A DNA stretch of 64,000 nucleotides. Source: Arthrobacter sp. CAN_C5. GTDB lineage: Bacteria > Actinomycetota > Actinomycetes > Actinomycetales > Micrococcaceae. The notes under the pieces are model-generated. The model did no database searches. It worked only from the letters and a program-made list of their open reading frames with translations, and was not told where the DNA came from. This document shows, one piece after another, positions 1 through 10,659 of the stretch. Location of the stretch: assembly GCF_017875735.1 (NCBI RefSeq), contig NZ_JAGGMZ010000001.1, positions 2,542,001-2,606,000 on the forward strand. The letters are read 5' to 3'. Position 1 is the first letter of the stretch, and each line of letters starts with the position of its first letter. The position numbers were made by a program, and so were the translations under genes.

Positions 1-353
1 TGCAGCCCACCGGACGCGGTGTAGGACCCGCCGCCGAACTTTCCACCCGCATGCAGCTTGGTGAACACCACTTCGACGCCGCTGAGGCCCGTTTTGGGTT
101 CGGCATCGACGGGAATGCCTCGGCCGTCATCGTGGATCTCGACCGAGCCGTCCGGGTGGAGTATGACCTTGATGCTTTGGCCGTGACCGGCGAGGGCCTC
201 GTCCACCGAGTTGTCGATGATCTCCCAGAGGCAGTGCATCAACCCACGGGAGTCGGTGGAGCCGATGTACATGCCGGGCCGTTTGCGGACGGCTTCGAGC
301 CCTTCCAGGACGGAAAGGTGACGGGCGTTGTATTCGGTGCTTGGTGGCGCCAC
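1..353 (-). CDS. parE: DNA topoisomerase IV subunit B (type IIA), N-terminal part, runs off the window
   Basis: Only the first ~117 codons are present; the gene continues past position 1. The translation shows the GHKL ATPase fold of GyrB/ParE: the [18 protein letters not shown] opening motif, the [10 protein letters not shown] helix that binds Mg-ATP, and DDGRGIP. These subunits hydrolyse ATP to drive strand passage with the A subunit. I chose the GTG at 353 ([12 protein letters not shown]) because AAGGAG lies 11 nt upstream (365-370). Its position next to sigA rather than dnaA/recF, as in other actinobacteria, favours ParE over GyrB, but the fragment alone cannot separate the two. Confidence 0.85.
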   Translation of the reverse strand, partial: MAPPSTEYNARHLSVLEGLEAVRKRPGMYIGSTDSRGLMHCLWEIIDNSVDEALAGHGQSIKVILHPDGSVEIHDDGRGIPVDAEPKTGLSGVEVVFTKLHAGGKFGGGSYTASGGL

Positions 354-612
354 GTTGGGTGAAACTCCTTGGCAGGTAGTACAGGTTGGAAGCGACACCG
401 GAAGCCGGGCGCCGCGCCGGAGACCTCCGGCCGCACCCCTCCAGCATATTCCCCCGGGCCGACGGTTCGGGGTAGGCGGGCCGCACGGTCCGGCATCAAA
501 GGTGTGACGGCGTCGGACTGTGCTACGCGCTCAGCGAAAGATCACCCAGCCTGCGATGGATCGGCAACGAATAGTGGTTATATGAACTACAGGAACCACT
601 AAGGAGGCAATC

Positions 613-837
613 ATGACAACAGCAGTAGCAACCCGCGAAATGACCGCGCTGGACCGCTGTGACCGCTGCGGAGCCCAGGCCTATGTGCGCGCAGTTCTTC
701 AGTCCTCCGGTGGTGAGCTGCTCTTTTGTGGCCACCACGCGCGTTCCGTTGAGTCGAATCTCAGGCCGCTGACGTCCGAGTGGCAGGATGAGACCAACCG
801 TCTGAATGCAGCACCCGGACCGGTAAGCGAAGACTAA
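613..837 (+). CDS. DUF7455 small zinc-binding-like protein
   Basis: A 74-aa protein with an AAGGAGG ribosome site at 601-607 directly before ATG 613. It has CDRCGAQAYVRA near residues 16-27 and a second pair of putative ligands, FCGHHA, about 20 residues later; this CxxC...CxHH arrangement would suit one zinc ion. Such mini-proteins sit beside the primary sigma factor gene in many actinobacteria and are annotated DUF7455; no function is established. It converges on sigA and shares a strong terminator with it. Confidence 0.8.
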   Translation: MTTAVATREMTALDRCDRCGAQAYVRAVLQSSGGELLFCGHHARSVESNLRPLTSEWQDETNRLNAAPGPVSED

Positions 838-862
838 AAGCGTCACCCGGGCCACGGCCCGG

Positions 863-909
863 AACCAGAAAGGACCCCCACACTCCAGGTGTGGGGGTCC
901 TTTCTGGTT
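863..909. terminator. Bidirectional hairpin terminator between DUF7455 and sigA
   Basis: A perfect inverted repeat: arms 863-883 and 889-909 (21 bp each) around the 5-nt loop TCCAG. Each arm ends in an A/T-rich stretch (AACCAGAAA / TTTCTGGTT), so either strand yields a GC-rich stem followed by U-rich RNA. It lies between two convergent stop codons, as expected for a terminator serving both genes. Confidence 0.85.
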
Positions 910-939
910 GAAGCCGGTGTTCCCGGCCCCGAAGGTTTG

Positions 940-2187
<1,248 letters not shown>

Positions 2188-2472
2188 AGAGAACCTTTCA
2201 TACGGCGTCTGTGATGCTGCCAAGGGGGCAACACCACTATGACCCTGTCAAGTCCGTGATTGAATTCAAGGAGATTGACGGGGCTTTCCTCACTGAAGAG
2301 GAACTGTCCCGCCGCCTGCACTATTCCCCACACCATCCCGCGAAGGATGGGCGGTTGAGATACAGAACACTTCTTGACACACGGACCCGACCGGGTCTCA
2401 ATTCCCATTGTCGCACGATTCGTGGGCTTCGATAAATCCCCTGCTCTCCCGAAACCGCCCGATCGCTGCCGC

Positions 2473-3783
2473 TTAGGTGGCAGCTGGGGTGCCGTTCCGC
2501 CACGCCAGATCCTTGTCCCTGGACCATTCGGGGAGCATACCCCGGGCCACCACCTCCTCGAGCAGCTCAGCGAGCGTGTAGCCGGGGTGCACCGTCAACG
2601 ATTGCTGGAAATACAGGTGAGCGCGGGAACCACGACCGCGCGCCCACTCGATCCACCCAAGCATGGCCAACAGGGCGGCGAGGGGTTCACCCTCGGCGAC
2701 GGCGGACAACCGGGTCAGGTGGCGGTGGGCTGCGTCGATCCGGTGCCATTGCAGCTGGCCACGGTAGCGACCGATCAGGACGTTGCAGTATCTGTCCCCG
2801 GCTGCCCCGGCGTCGGGTGCAGCTACATCGGGGGTATCCACGTCGGGATTTTCCACCTGGGGGGTCTCCCGATCAGCCGTGTCCGCGTGGGGTGTACCAG
2901 CGGGCCCAGCACCTCGGAGTAGACCGAGCTCAGCTGCCCCCTGCAGCGCGATGTCTTTGCCCAGTCCGGAGAGGACCAGCACAGCGTCCCGCATGCTGCG
3001 GCAGGTGAGGGACGCCAGCAGGTGCGCGGTCACCTCCAGGTCGGCGGCGGGTCCGCCCGTGGTGCACTCTGCCGGCGCAGGTTCCTCCGGTCTGGGTTCG
3101 GTCATGGCAGATTCAGGTGCGGTGTCGAACAACTTCTCCCAGAACGCCAGGGTGGCCTTGAATTGGGAGGCATCCCGCCAGCGTCGTCGCAGGCGGGACT
3201 CCTCGCGCCGCCACCGGCGGGTGAGGTCCGCCCGATCCGTCCACGGTTCGCGGCCGACGTTGCCCACGGCGGCGGTCAGCGACTCCGCATAGCTGCTCCC
3301 CCGGTATACCAATTCCGCGTTCAATGGGCTGTTCTGGACGCTGGCCAAGGGGTGCCCCGGCCAAGGACAGCAGCCCGGGTCCTGACAGAAATAGTCACGC
3401 CAGTAGTTCTCGTTCACCAGCCACCCATCGCGCAGAGCAAGGCCCGCCGCGTCCAGTGCCTGCCTGAGGTAGCCGACGAGCTCCTGGCGGGGCGGCGGTC
3501 CGTAACGGTCCCACGACTCTCCCGTATAGAGGATCATCAGCGCACCGTCAGCGGAGGTGTCGGAGGCAAGGATTGAGCAAAGGCCCGCCGCATAGGCGCC
3601 CGGGTCAGCGTCTGGATGGGGCAGGTCAACCCGCAGCGTCGCCCCGACCCGCTTTCCGGACATGGTGAGCAGGACCAGGCTCGCCTCCGGCTGGAAACCC
3701 AGCGTGTGGAGAATGTAGCTCTGGATGTCGGCTGGGGACGTGACCTTGAAGGGAGGCTCGGGTGGGGCTGGCGCGGATGTCAT
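2473..3783 (-). CDS. DUF4192 family protein
   Basis: A 436-aa cytoplasmic protein without signal peptide or membrane segments. The N-terminal part (FKVTSPADIQSYILHTLGF, then LVLLTMSGKRVGATLRVDLP) is typical of DUF4192, an actinobacterial family of unknown function often next to sigA. A C-terminal helical part contains GYTLAELLEEVV. A low-complexity stretch rich in D, T and P (about residues 310-345) links the two. ATG 3783 (MTSAPAPPEPP) gives the usual family N-terminus; a start further upstream would add 22 Arg-rich residues. Confidence 0.8.
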   Translation of the reverse strand: MTSAPAPPEPPFKVTSPADIQSYILHTLGFQPEASLVLLTMSGKRVGATLRVDLPHPDADPGAYAAGLCSILASDTSADGALMILYTGESWDRYGPPPRQELVGYLRQALDAAGLALRDGWLVNENYWRDYFCQDPGCCPWPGHPLASVQNSPLNAELVYRGSSYAESLTAAVGNVGREPWTDRADLTRRWRREESRLRRRWRDASQFKATLAFWEKLFDTAPESAMTEPRPEEPAPAECTTGGPAADLEVTAHLLASLTCRSMRDAVLVLSGLGKDIALQGAAELGLLRGAGPAGTPHADTADRETPQVENPDVDTPDVAAPDAGAAGDRYCNVLIGRYRGQLQWHRIDAAHRHLTRLSAVAEGEPLAALLAMLGWIEWARGRGSRAHLYFQQSLTVHPGYTLAELLEEVVARGMLPEWSRDKDLAWRNGTPAAT

Positions 3784-3881
3784 GGATCGAGCATGCCGTC
3801 GGCCCGGCCTGCGCGGCGGCCGGGCCGACTCTATGTGTGTAAGACCCACACAAAAACCCTTGTGGAGGAAGGGTTGGAACC

Positions 3882-4880
3882 CTACGGTCCGGCTTCATCC
3901 TTGGGCTCGACGTCGGGCTCAGGCGTTTCGCCGGCCTTCCGGTCCACTTCCAGCAATTGCTCGGACTCATCGGCGGCCTGTGGGCTGGCCAGGTAGGCTT
4001 CCACCGCGGCGCCGATCTCGTCAGCGTCCGCCAGTTCGCTGTTCTCCTTCACCAGGAGAGAACGACGTTCGGCGGATCCAGCGCGCTCGTCATAGCGCTG
4101 CTCAAGCGTAGTGACGACGCCCCGGACGTCGGCGGATCCGTCGACCTGCCGGGCGATCTGCCGTTCCACGTCGCGGCCGGCCTCACGCAACCGGTCGGTA
4201 GGCAGCACCAAAGACGCGGACGCACCGAGATACTCAAGGGCCGTGACCGCCGCGGGCGGGTATTCGGCTTCCGCGAGGTAGTGGGGCACGTGCACCACAT
4301 AGCCGACGACGTCGTGCCCGGATTCGATCAGGCGCAGCTCAAGGAGGTGGCCCACTGACGCCTGCAGCTCAGCGGTTGGCCGCCAGGTATTCAATCCCTC
4401 GATCAGGTCCGCACGGTTCCCATGCACTGTCACGCCGAGCGGGCGGGTGTGCGGCACGGGCATCGGCACCGAGTTGATCCAGGACACCAGCGGTACCTCG
4501 AACCTGTCCACCAGGCCAGTCACCGCGCTGATGAACCGCTCCCACTGCAGATCCGGTTCAAAACCTGCCAGCAGCAGGAACGGCACGCCCATGCCGTCAT
4601 ACACCCGGTGCAGTTCAAGCCGGGGCGGGTGGTAATCGGCGAGGTGGTCCTCAGCGAAAGTGATCCGTGGGCGCCGGCTGCGGTAGTCGATCAGCTGGTC
4701 AGCGTCGAAGACCGCCACCAGTTCATGGTCAAGCGTGGTCAGCATTTCCTCGATCACCTGGGACACCACGTGCCCGGCGTCGACGAATCCAGTAAAACCA
4801 GCAAGAAGAGGAAGCCCCCGCAGCTGCTGGCCGTTGATCAGGTCGGCGTTTGAGTTGAACAGAGTTTCAGGATTAAGCAT
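3882..4880 (-). CDS. PAC2 family protein (proteasome-assembly-chaperone fold)
   Basis: A 332-aa protein starting at ATG 4880 with an AGGAGG ribosome site 5-6 nt upstream. It shows the PAC2 pattern: LLAGFTGFVDAGHV near residue 25, FAEDHLADYHPPRL, PFLLLAGFEPDLQWERFI around 105, and GVTVHGNRADLI. Homologues relate to proteasome-assembly chaperones and are frequent in actinobacteria, but the bacterial role is not established. The C-terminal 40 residues are acidic. It is divergent from pepA. Confidence 0.85.
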   Translation of the reverse strand: MLNPETLFNSNADLINGQQLRGLPLLAGFTGFVDAGHVVSQVIEEMLTTLDHELVAVFDADQLIDYRSRRPRITFAEDHLADYHPPRLELHRVYDGMGVPFLLLAGFEPDLQWERFISAVTGLVDRFEVPLVSWINSVPMPVPHTRPLGVTVHGNRADLIEGLNTWRPTAELQASVGHLLELRLIESGHDVVGYVVHVPHYLAEAEYPPAAVTALEYLGASASLVLPTDRLREAGRDVERQIARQVDGSADVRGVVTTLEQRYDERAGSAERRSLLVKENSELADADEIGAAVEAYLASPQAADESEQLLEVDRKAGETPEPDVEPKDEAGP

Positions 4881-5057
4881 CTCTCCTCCTAACAGGTTCG
4901 CGGCTTTCTACAGATACCTTCTCCAACGTCGGAGGGGAGCAGATTCATTCCGCCCGACGTCAGGATCCCTAACAGACTACGATCGATAGTGGAACGGCGC
5001 GTCATCGAGCGCCCAGCCACCAATCTGTCCAGCACATGGAAGTGAGGAACACACCCA

Positions 5058-6593
5058 GTGAATATCGCCAGCGAACTCAAGCTGACAGCTGTCACCAAGG
5101 ACTCCAAGAAGACCGCAGGTGACGCCCTGGTAATCGGCGTCGGCCAACAGTCCGGAGCGCCAGTCCTGCTCGACTCCCCGCTCTCAGCGAAGGATGCGAA
5201 GGCACTCGCCGACTCCCTGCCGCTGCTCGGCATCACCGGCGGAGCCGACGAGGTTCGCCGGCTCCCGGGCCTTGAAGGAGCCACCGCTGAAGTCCTCGTA
5301 CTCACCGGTGTGGGCCGTCTACCATCGGACGGAACCCTTACCCAGGAGGCGCTGCGCCGCGCCGCGGGGGCGGCAATCCGCCAGCTCATCGGGCTCGACT
5401 CGGTAACCATCGCCCTGCCGGCGGCCACAGTGGCCGACGCCGCGGCGGTGGCCGAGGGTGCAGCGATGGGAGCCTACTCCTACGACGAGCACCGGTCCGC
5501 CCGCGCTGCCAAGGACGGCTCGCCGGCCAAGCAGCCGGTCAAGAGCGTCACCGTGGTGACCCCGGTGGCGCAGGACCGTCAGTTGAAAGCCGCGCTGAGC
5601 CGCGCCAGTATCCTCGGCCGTGGCGTCAACATCACCCGGACGCTGGTCAACCAGCCGCCGAGCCACCTGTACCCGGAGACCTTTGCCCAGGCGGCCAAGG
5701 ACCTGAGCAAGGGCCTGCCCATCAAGGTCACCGTGCTGGATGAGAAGCGCCTGGAGAAGGAAGGCTACGGCGGCATTCTCGGCGTCGGCAAGGGATCATC
5801 CCGGCAGCCGCGCCTGGTCAAGGTGGAATACTCCCCCAACTCCGCAAAGAAGAGCCTCGCCTTCGTCGGCAAGGGCATCACCTTCGATTCCGGCGGGCTG
5901 TCCCTGAAGCCGGCCGCCGGAATGCAGACCATGAAGCTCGACATGGCCGGCGCCGCCGTCGTGCTCAGCGCCGTCCTGGCGATCGCCGAACTGGGTCTGC
6001 CCGTGAAGGTCACCGGCTGGCTGTGCCTCGCCGAGAACATGCCGTCCGGCTCGGCCCAGCGCCCGTCGGATGTGATGACCACTTATGGTGGACGCACCGT
6101 CGAGGTACTCAACACCGACGCCGAGGGCCGCCTCGTCATGGCCGACGCACTAGCAGCCGCCAGTGAAGAGGCCCCCGACGCGCTGCTCGACATCGCCACC
6201 CTCACCGGTGCGCAGATGATTGCCCTGGGCCGACGGGTGTCAGGAGTCATGGGCGACGACGACGTGGTGGATGCAGTCAAGGGTGCGGCCGACCGTTCGG
6301 GCGAGCTGTTCTGGCCGATGCCCCTCCCCGAGGAACTCCGACCGAGCCTCGATTCCCAGGTCGCTGACATCGCCAACATCGGCGAGAAGTTCGGCGGGAT
6401 GATGACCGCCGCCGTGTTCCTGCGCGAGTTTGTTGGCGAAGTCAACGGACGCAAGATCCCTTGGGCACACCTCGATATCGCGGGACCTGCGTTCAACGAA
6501 GGAGCCCCGTACGGCTACACGCCGAAGGAAGGCACTGGCGTCGGTGTCCGCACCCTGCTGGCATACGCCGAAGACGTGGCCGCTACAAAGTAA
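5058..6593 (+). CDS. pepA: Leucyl aminopeptidase (M17)
   Basis: A 511-aa dizinc aminopeptidase that removes N-terminal residues from peptides in the cytoplasm. The variable N-terminal domain covers about 1-170. The catalytic domain carries VGKGITFDSGGLSLKP (metal and catalytic Lys region) and the family signature NTDAEGRL at 352-359, followed by ATLTGAQMIALG. The start is GTG 5058, with AGGAA about 8 nt upstream. Length and motifs match complete family members. A hairpin lies after the stop. Confidence 0.95.
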   Translation: MNIASELKLTAVTKDSKKTAGDALVIGVGQQSGAPVLLDSPLSAKDAKALADSLPLLGITGGADEVRRLPGLEGATAEVLVLTGVGRLPSDGTLTQEALRRAAGAAIRQLIGLDSVTIALPAATVADAAAVAEGAAMGAYSYDEHRSARAAKDGSPAKQPVKSVTVVTPVAQDRQLKAALSRASILGRGVNITRTLVNQPPSHLYPETFAQAAKDLSKGLPIKVTVLDEKRLEKEGYGGILGVGKGSSRQPRLVKVEYSPNSAKKSLAFVGKGITFDSGGLSLKPAAGMQTMKLDMAGAAVVLSAVLAIAELGLPVKVTGWLCLAENMPSGSAQRPSDVMTTYGGRTVEVLNTDAEGRLVMADALAAASEEAPDALLDIATLTGAQMIALGRRVSGVMGDDDVVDAVKGAADRSGELFWPMPLPEELRPSLDSQVADIANIGEKFGGMMTAAVFLREFVGEVNGRKIPWAHLDIAGPAFNEGAPYGYTPKEGTGVGVRTLLAYAEDVAATK

Positions 6594-6600
6594 GCCTGCT

Positions 6601-6637
6601 GGGCAGTCTCGCTTCCCAACCAGGGGTGAGACTGCCC
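6601..6637 (+). terminator. Hairpin after pepA
   Basis: GGGCAGTCTC (6601-6610) pairs perfectly with GAGACTGCCC (6628-6637) around a 17-nt loop, just after the pepA stop. No T-run follows, so this is a weak or Rho-assisted terminator at best. Confidence 0.5.
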
Positions 6638-6782
6638 ACAAAGGGGCAAACATTGCCCTTCATCAAGTGGATGCTGGTGTGATCTGGGGATAGGGTAAAT
6701 CCAGATCACACCAAGCATTCCGCCAAAATCATCAATCGACGGACCCAATGGCCCGTCACAGATTACGCGAGGGAGCGTCCAA

Positions 6783-8165
6783 GTGGCCGATACGGCAGCT
6801 GCGCAAGAATTCGACATCCTGGTACTGGGTGGGGGTAGTGGTGGCTATGCCGCTGCCCTCCGAGCCGTCCAACTGGGGTTCACCGTGGGACTCATCGAGA
6901 AGGGCAAGCTGGGTGGTACCTGCCTTCACAACGGGTGCATTCCCACCAAAGCGTTGCTGCACTCGGCCGAAGTCGCCGATACCGCGCGATCCGCCGGGAA
7001 ATACGGCATCCAGGCGACCTTCGAATCGATCGACATGCCTGCCGTCAACGCCTACAAGGACGGCATTATTGCCGGCAAGTACAAGGGCCTCCAGGGTCTC
7101 ATCAAGTCCAAGGGCATCACGGTGATCGAAGGTGCAGGCAAGCTGACCTCCACCTCCACCGTCGAGGTGGACGGCACGTCCTACACCGGCAAGAACATCA
7201 TCCTGGCGACCGGCTCCTACTCACGGACCCTTCCCGGTCTGGAAATCGGCGGGAAGGTCATCACCTCGGACCAGGCCCTGCAGATGGACACGCTGCCCAA
7301 GAAGGCCATCGTGCTGGGCGGTGGAGTCATCGGCTGCGAGTTCGCCTCCGTCTGGAAATCCTTCGGCGTCGACGTCACTATTGTCGAAGGCCTGCCGTCA
7401 CTGGTCCCGAACGAGGACGCCACCATCATCAAGGCGTTCGAGCGCGCGTTCAAGAAGCGTGGCATCAACTTCAACACCGGCACCTTCTTCGAGAAGGTCG
7501 AACAGAACGACGACGGCGTCGTCGTCACCCTGGTGGATGGCAAGACCTTCGAAGCAGACCTCATGCTGGTCGCCGTCGGCCGCGGACCCGTCACCGATGG
7601 CCTCGGGTACGAGGAAGCCGGTGTCACCATTGACCGCGGCTTCGTCATCACCAACGAGCGCCTGCACACGGGCGTCGGGAACATCTACGCGGTCGGCGAT
7701 ATTGTTCCCGGCCTGCAGCTCGCGCACCGCGGATTCCAGCAGGGCATCTTCGTCGCCGAAGAGATCGACGGACTGAAGCCGGTCATCGTAGAAGACGTGA
7801 ACATCCCGAAGGTGACCTACAGCGAACCCGAAATCGCCTCCGTTGGGCTGACCGAGAAGGCCGCCAAGGAAAAGCTCGGCGAGGACAGGGTCCTGACCCA
7901 GGAATACAACCTGGCTGGCAACGGCAAGACCTCCATCCTGGGCTCCGGCGGACTCGTCAAACTGGTCAGCGAGAAGGATGGACCGGTTGTCGGGGTGCAC
8001 ATGATCGGCACCCGGATGGGCGAGCAGATTGGTGAAGCACAGCTGATCGTGAACTGGGAAGCCTACCCGGAGGACGTGGCGCAGCTGCTTCACGCTCACC
8101 CCACGCAGAACGAAGCACTCGGCGAGGCGCACCTCGCCCTGGCGGGTAAGGCCCTGCACGGATAA
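6783..8165 (+). CDS. lpdA: Dihydrolipoyl dehydrogenase (E3)
   Basis: A 460-aa FAD-dependent E3 that reoxidises dihydrolipoyl groups of 2-oxoacid dehydrogenase complexes with NAD+. Visible are the FAD dinucleotide fold (ILVLGGGSGGYAAA, ~12-25), the redox disulfide GGTCLHNGCIPTK (Cys47/Cys52), the NAD fold (AIVLGGGVIGCEFAS), the second FAD motif (IYAVGDIVPG) and the C-terminal His-Glu dyad in HAHPTQNEA (about 439/444). Start GTG 6783 follows GAGGGAG. It lies immediately upstream of its substrate E2 (sucB), separated by an intergenic hairpin. Confidence 0.96.
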   Translation: MADTAAAQEFDILVLGGGSGGYAAALRAVQLGFTVGLIEKGKLGGTCLHNGCIPTKALLHSAEVADTARSAGKYGIQATFESIDMPAVNAYKDGIIAGKYKGLQGLIKSKGITVIEGAGKLTSTSTVEVDGTSYTGKNIILATGSYSRTLPGLEIGGKVITSDQALQMDTLPKKAIVLGGGVIGCEFASVWKSFGVDVTIVEGLPSLVPNEDATIIKAFERAFKKRGINFNTGTFFEKVEQNDDGVVVTLVDGKTFEADLMLVAVGRGPVTDGLGYEEAGVTIDRGFVITNERLHTGVGNIYAVGDIVPGLQLAHRGFQQGIFVAEEIDGLKPVIVEDVNIPKVTYSEPEIASVGLTEKAAKEKLGEDRVLTQEYNLAGNGKTSILGSGGLVKLVSEKDGPVVGVHMIGTRMGEQIGEAQLIVNWEAYPEDVAQLLHAHPTQNEALGEAHLALAGKALHG

Positions 8166-8224
8166 CCGTGCACTAAGCTCGCAACTAAGCGTTCCACCAG
8201 CATTACTCGCAACCTTGGCTCGAA

Positions 8225-8254
8225 GGTGTCGGGTCCCGATGGGGATCCGACACC
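8225..8254 (+). terminator. Intergenic hairpin between lpdA and sucB
   Basis: GGTGTCGG (8225-8232) pairs with CCGACACC (8247-8254); pairing can extend inward through TCCC/GGGGA, giving a ~13-bp stem with a short loop. No T-run follows. It may partly separate the two transcription units or act as an RNA-processing site. Confidence 0.45.
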
Positions 8255-8290
8255 GCACAGCAAGACCTAATCAGGAGAAACGGGGACACT

Positions 8291-10108
8291 ATGTCTGAAT
8301 CCGTCAACTTACCCGCCCTCGGCGAAAGCGTTACCGAAGGCACCGTCACACGCTGGCTCAAGGCGGTCGGTGACCGTGTCGAGGTTGACGAGCCCCTGCT
8401 CGAGGTGTCCACCGACAAGGTGGACACCGAGATCCCTTCGCCTATTGCCGGGGTCATCGAGGAAATTCTGGTAGCCGAGGACGAGACCGCTGAAGTTGGT
8501 GCGCCACTGGTGCGCATTGGTGACGGATCCGGCGGCTCCGAGGAGTCAGGTAGTTCCGATGACGCTGACGCGTCGGAGGCTGCTACTGAAGAGCCAGCGG
8601 CCGACGCCGAAGAGCCAGCCGCTGAGGAACCAGCAGCCGCGCCCGAGCCCGAAGAGAAGGCTCCGGAGTCCGAGTCCGCCGCCGGCGATGAGTCGGGTGA
8701 TTCATCGGGCGAAAGCACCGAAGTGACACTTCCCGCCCTGGGCGAAAGCGTTACCGAGGGCACAGTGACCCGCTGGCTGAAGGAAGTGGGCGACGACGTC
8801 GAGGTTGACGAGCCGCTTCTGGAAGTGTCCACCGACAAGGTGGACACCGAAATCCCTTCCCCCGTCGCCGGCAAACTGCAGGAAATCCGCGTCGCCGAGG
8901 ACGAGACCGCTGAAGTGGGTGCCGTTCTGGCGATCATCGGGTCCGGCGGATCCGCTCCAGCCAAGGCCGAAGGTGGCGCCGAGCCGGTTGCCGCTGCTCC
9001 GTCCGAGGAGCGCGAGGAGCCTGTCGCCGAGCCGAAGAAGGCCAAGGAAGAACCTGCAAAGGAAGAATCCGCTCCCAAGGAAGAGGCCAAGCAGGCAGCT
9101 CCCCAGGCCGACGAAGACAAGCCTGCAGAGAAAAAGCCAGCCGAACAGAAGCCCGCCGAGGACACATCGGGCGGCTCCGACGCAGCCTATGTGACTCCCC
9201 TGGTGCGCAAACTCGCGAACCAGCAGGGCGTCGACCTGCAGTCCATCAAGGGCACCGGCGTGGGCGGTCGTATCCGCAAGCAGGACGTCCTGGAAGCCGC
9301 CGAGGCGGCGAAGAAGACGTCCGAGCCAGCCGCAGCAACACCGGCACCCGCAGCAGCTCCAGCAGCACCCTCCGCGGAGGTCTCCAAGCTCAGGGGAACG
9401 GTCGAGAAGGCTCCAAGGATCCGGCAGACCATTGCCCGCCGGATGCGTGAATCGCTGGAGGTGTCAGCCCAGCTGACGCAGGTCATCGAAGTGGACATGA
9501 GCAAGGTCGCGCGGTTGCGCACCTCGGCCAAAGACAACTTCCAGGCGCAGAACGGTGCCAAGCTCACCTTCCTGCCGTTCATTTCCAAGGCGGTGACCGA
9601 GGCCCTGAAGCAGCACCCGAAGCTGAACGCCTCGTTCGATGAGGAAGCGAAGGAAGTCACGTACCACGACGCTGAGCACCTGGCGATCGCCGTTGATACG
9701 GAGAAGGGCCTCCTGGTTCCGGTCATCAGCGATGCCGGCAACCTGAACCTTGCCGGGCTGGCCAAGAAGATTGCCGACGTCGGGTCACGGACCCGCAGCG
9801 GCAAGATCGGACCCGACGAGCTGTCGGGTGGCACCTTCACCATCACCAACATCGGGTCGGTCGGTGCATTGTTCGACACCCCGATCATCAACCAGCCCCA
9901 GGTGGGCATCCTGGGAACCGGAGCGATCGTGAAGCGGCCCGTCGTGGTGACCGCTGATGGGGAAGACACCATCGCGATCCGCTCAATGATGTACCTCAGC
10001 CTGACCTACGACCACCGCCTGGTGGACGGAGCCGACGCCGGCCGCTTCCTGCAGTCGCTGAAGTCCCGTCTGGAAGCCGGCGCATTCGAATCGGATCTCG
10101 GACTTTAA
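8291..10108 (+). CDS. sucB: Dihydrolipoamide acyltransferase (E2) with two lipoyl domains
   Basis: A 605-aa E2 of the pyruvate/2-oxoglutarate dehydrogenase system; in actinobacteria one E2 can serve both complexes. Order: lipoyl domain 1 ([14 protein letters not shown], lipoylated Lys43), an acidic Ala/Glu/Pro linker, a nearly identical lipoyl domain 2 (Lys183), a second linker, the E3-binding domain ([17 protein letters not shown], ~297-335) and the catalytic acyltransferase domain ending with the HxxxDG active site DHRLVDG (His575). GGAGAAA precedes ATG 8291. LipB and LipA, encoded 7 kb downstream, make the cofactor. Confidence 0.95.
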   Translation: MSESVNLPALGESVTEGTVTRWLKAVGDRVEVDEPLLEVSTDKVDTEIPSPIAGVIEEILVAEDETAEVGAPLVRIGDGSGGSEESGSSDDADASEAATEEPAADAEEPAAEEPAAAPEPEEKAPESESAAGDESGDSSGESTEVTLPALGESVTEGTVTRWLKEVGDDVEVDEPLLEVSTDKVDTEIPSPVAGKLQEIRVAEDETAEVGAVLAIIGSGGSAPAKAEGGAEPVAAAPSEEREEPVAEPKKAKEEPAKEESAPKEEAKQAAPQADEDKPAEKKPAEQKPAEDTSGGSDAAYVTPLVRKLANQQGVDLQSIKGTGVGGRIRKQDVLEAAEAAKKTSEPAAATPAPAAAPAAPSAEVSKLRGTVEKAPRIRQTIARRMRESLEVSAQLTQVIEVDMSKVARLRTSAKDNFQAQNGAKLTFLPFISKAVTEALKQHPKLNASFDEEAKEVTYHDAEHLAIAVDTEKGLLVPVISDAGNLNLAGLAKKIADVGSRTRSGKIGPDELSGGTFTITNIGSVGALFDTPIINQPQVGILGTGAIVKRPVVVTADGEDTIAIRSMMYLSLTYDHRLVDGADAGRFLQSLKSRLEAGAFESDLGL

Positions 10109-10153
10109 CCGCTCCACCCCCGAGGTCCGATACCAACCCGAAGGAGAACAGCT

Positions 10154-10585
10154 ATGGCTACATCACGTTCAGCCCACACCGTTTGGAGTGGCAACCTGCA
10201 GTCCGGTAGCGGACAGGTCAGCCTCGACACATCCGGTATCGGCACCTATGACGTCACCTGGAAGGCACGTTCGGAGGACGCGGGAGGCAAGACCAGCCCG
10301 GAAGAGCTGATCGCTGCCGCCCATTCCTCCTGCTTCTCCATGGCATTCAGCCTCGCGCTCAGCGAGGAGGGCAAGACTGCCGAGAGGATCGAAACCAAAG
10401 CCGAGGTCGATTTCGTACCTGGTGAAGGAATCACCGCCATCCGGCTGGTCCTCAACGCGTCCATCCCGGACATCGACGACGCTGATTTCCAGCGGCTTGC
10501 CGAATCAGCCAAGACCGGCTGCCCAGTGTCACAGGCACTGGCCGGGGTCAAGAGCATCACCCTTGAGGCGACGCTTCAGTCTTAG
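10154..10585 (+). CDS. OsmC/Ohr family peroxiredoxin
   Basis: A 143-aa thiol peroxidase-like protein. The two redox cysteines of the family are present, in AAHSSCFSMAFS (about residue 58) and TGCPVSQAL (about 122). Such enzymes reduce organic hydroperoxides, and several use lipoylated E2/dihydrolipoamide dehydrogenase as reductant, which fits its place right after lpdA-sucB (46 bp after sucB); that coupling is an inference. AAGGAG precedes ATG 10154. Confidence 0.9.
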   Translation: MATSRSAHTVWSGNLQSGSGQVSLDTSGIGTYDVTWKARSEDAGGKTSPEELIAAAHSSCFSMAFSLALSEEGKTAERIETKAEVDFVPGEGITAIRLVLNASIPDIDDADFQRLAESAKTGCPVSQALAGVKSITLEATLQS

Positions 10586-10606
10586 CTCCTGAGTAGCGTA
10601 GACAGT

Positions 10607-10642
10607 AAAGGCGGCCATCCGGTTACCCGGGTGGCCGCCTTT
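10607..10642. terminator. Terminator after the OsmC gene (convergent with the S41 protease)
   Basis: AAAGGCGGCCA (10607-10617) pairs with TGGCCGCCTTT (10632-10642), continued by TT. The stem is GC-rich with an A-run on one side and a T-run on the other, so it can act for both converging genes. Confidence 0.85.
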
Positions 10643-10659
10643 TTGCATGCCCGGCCTGG

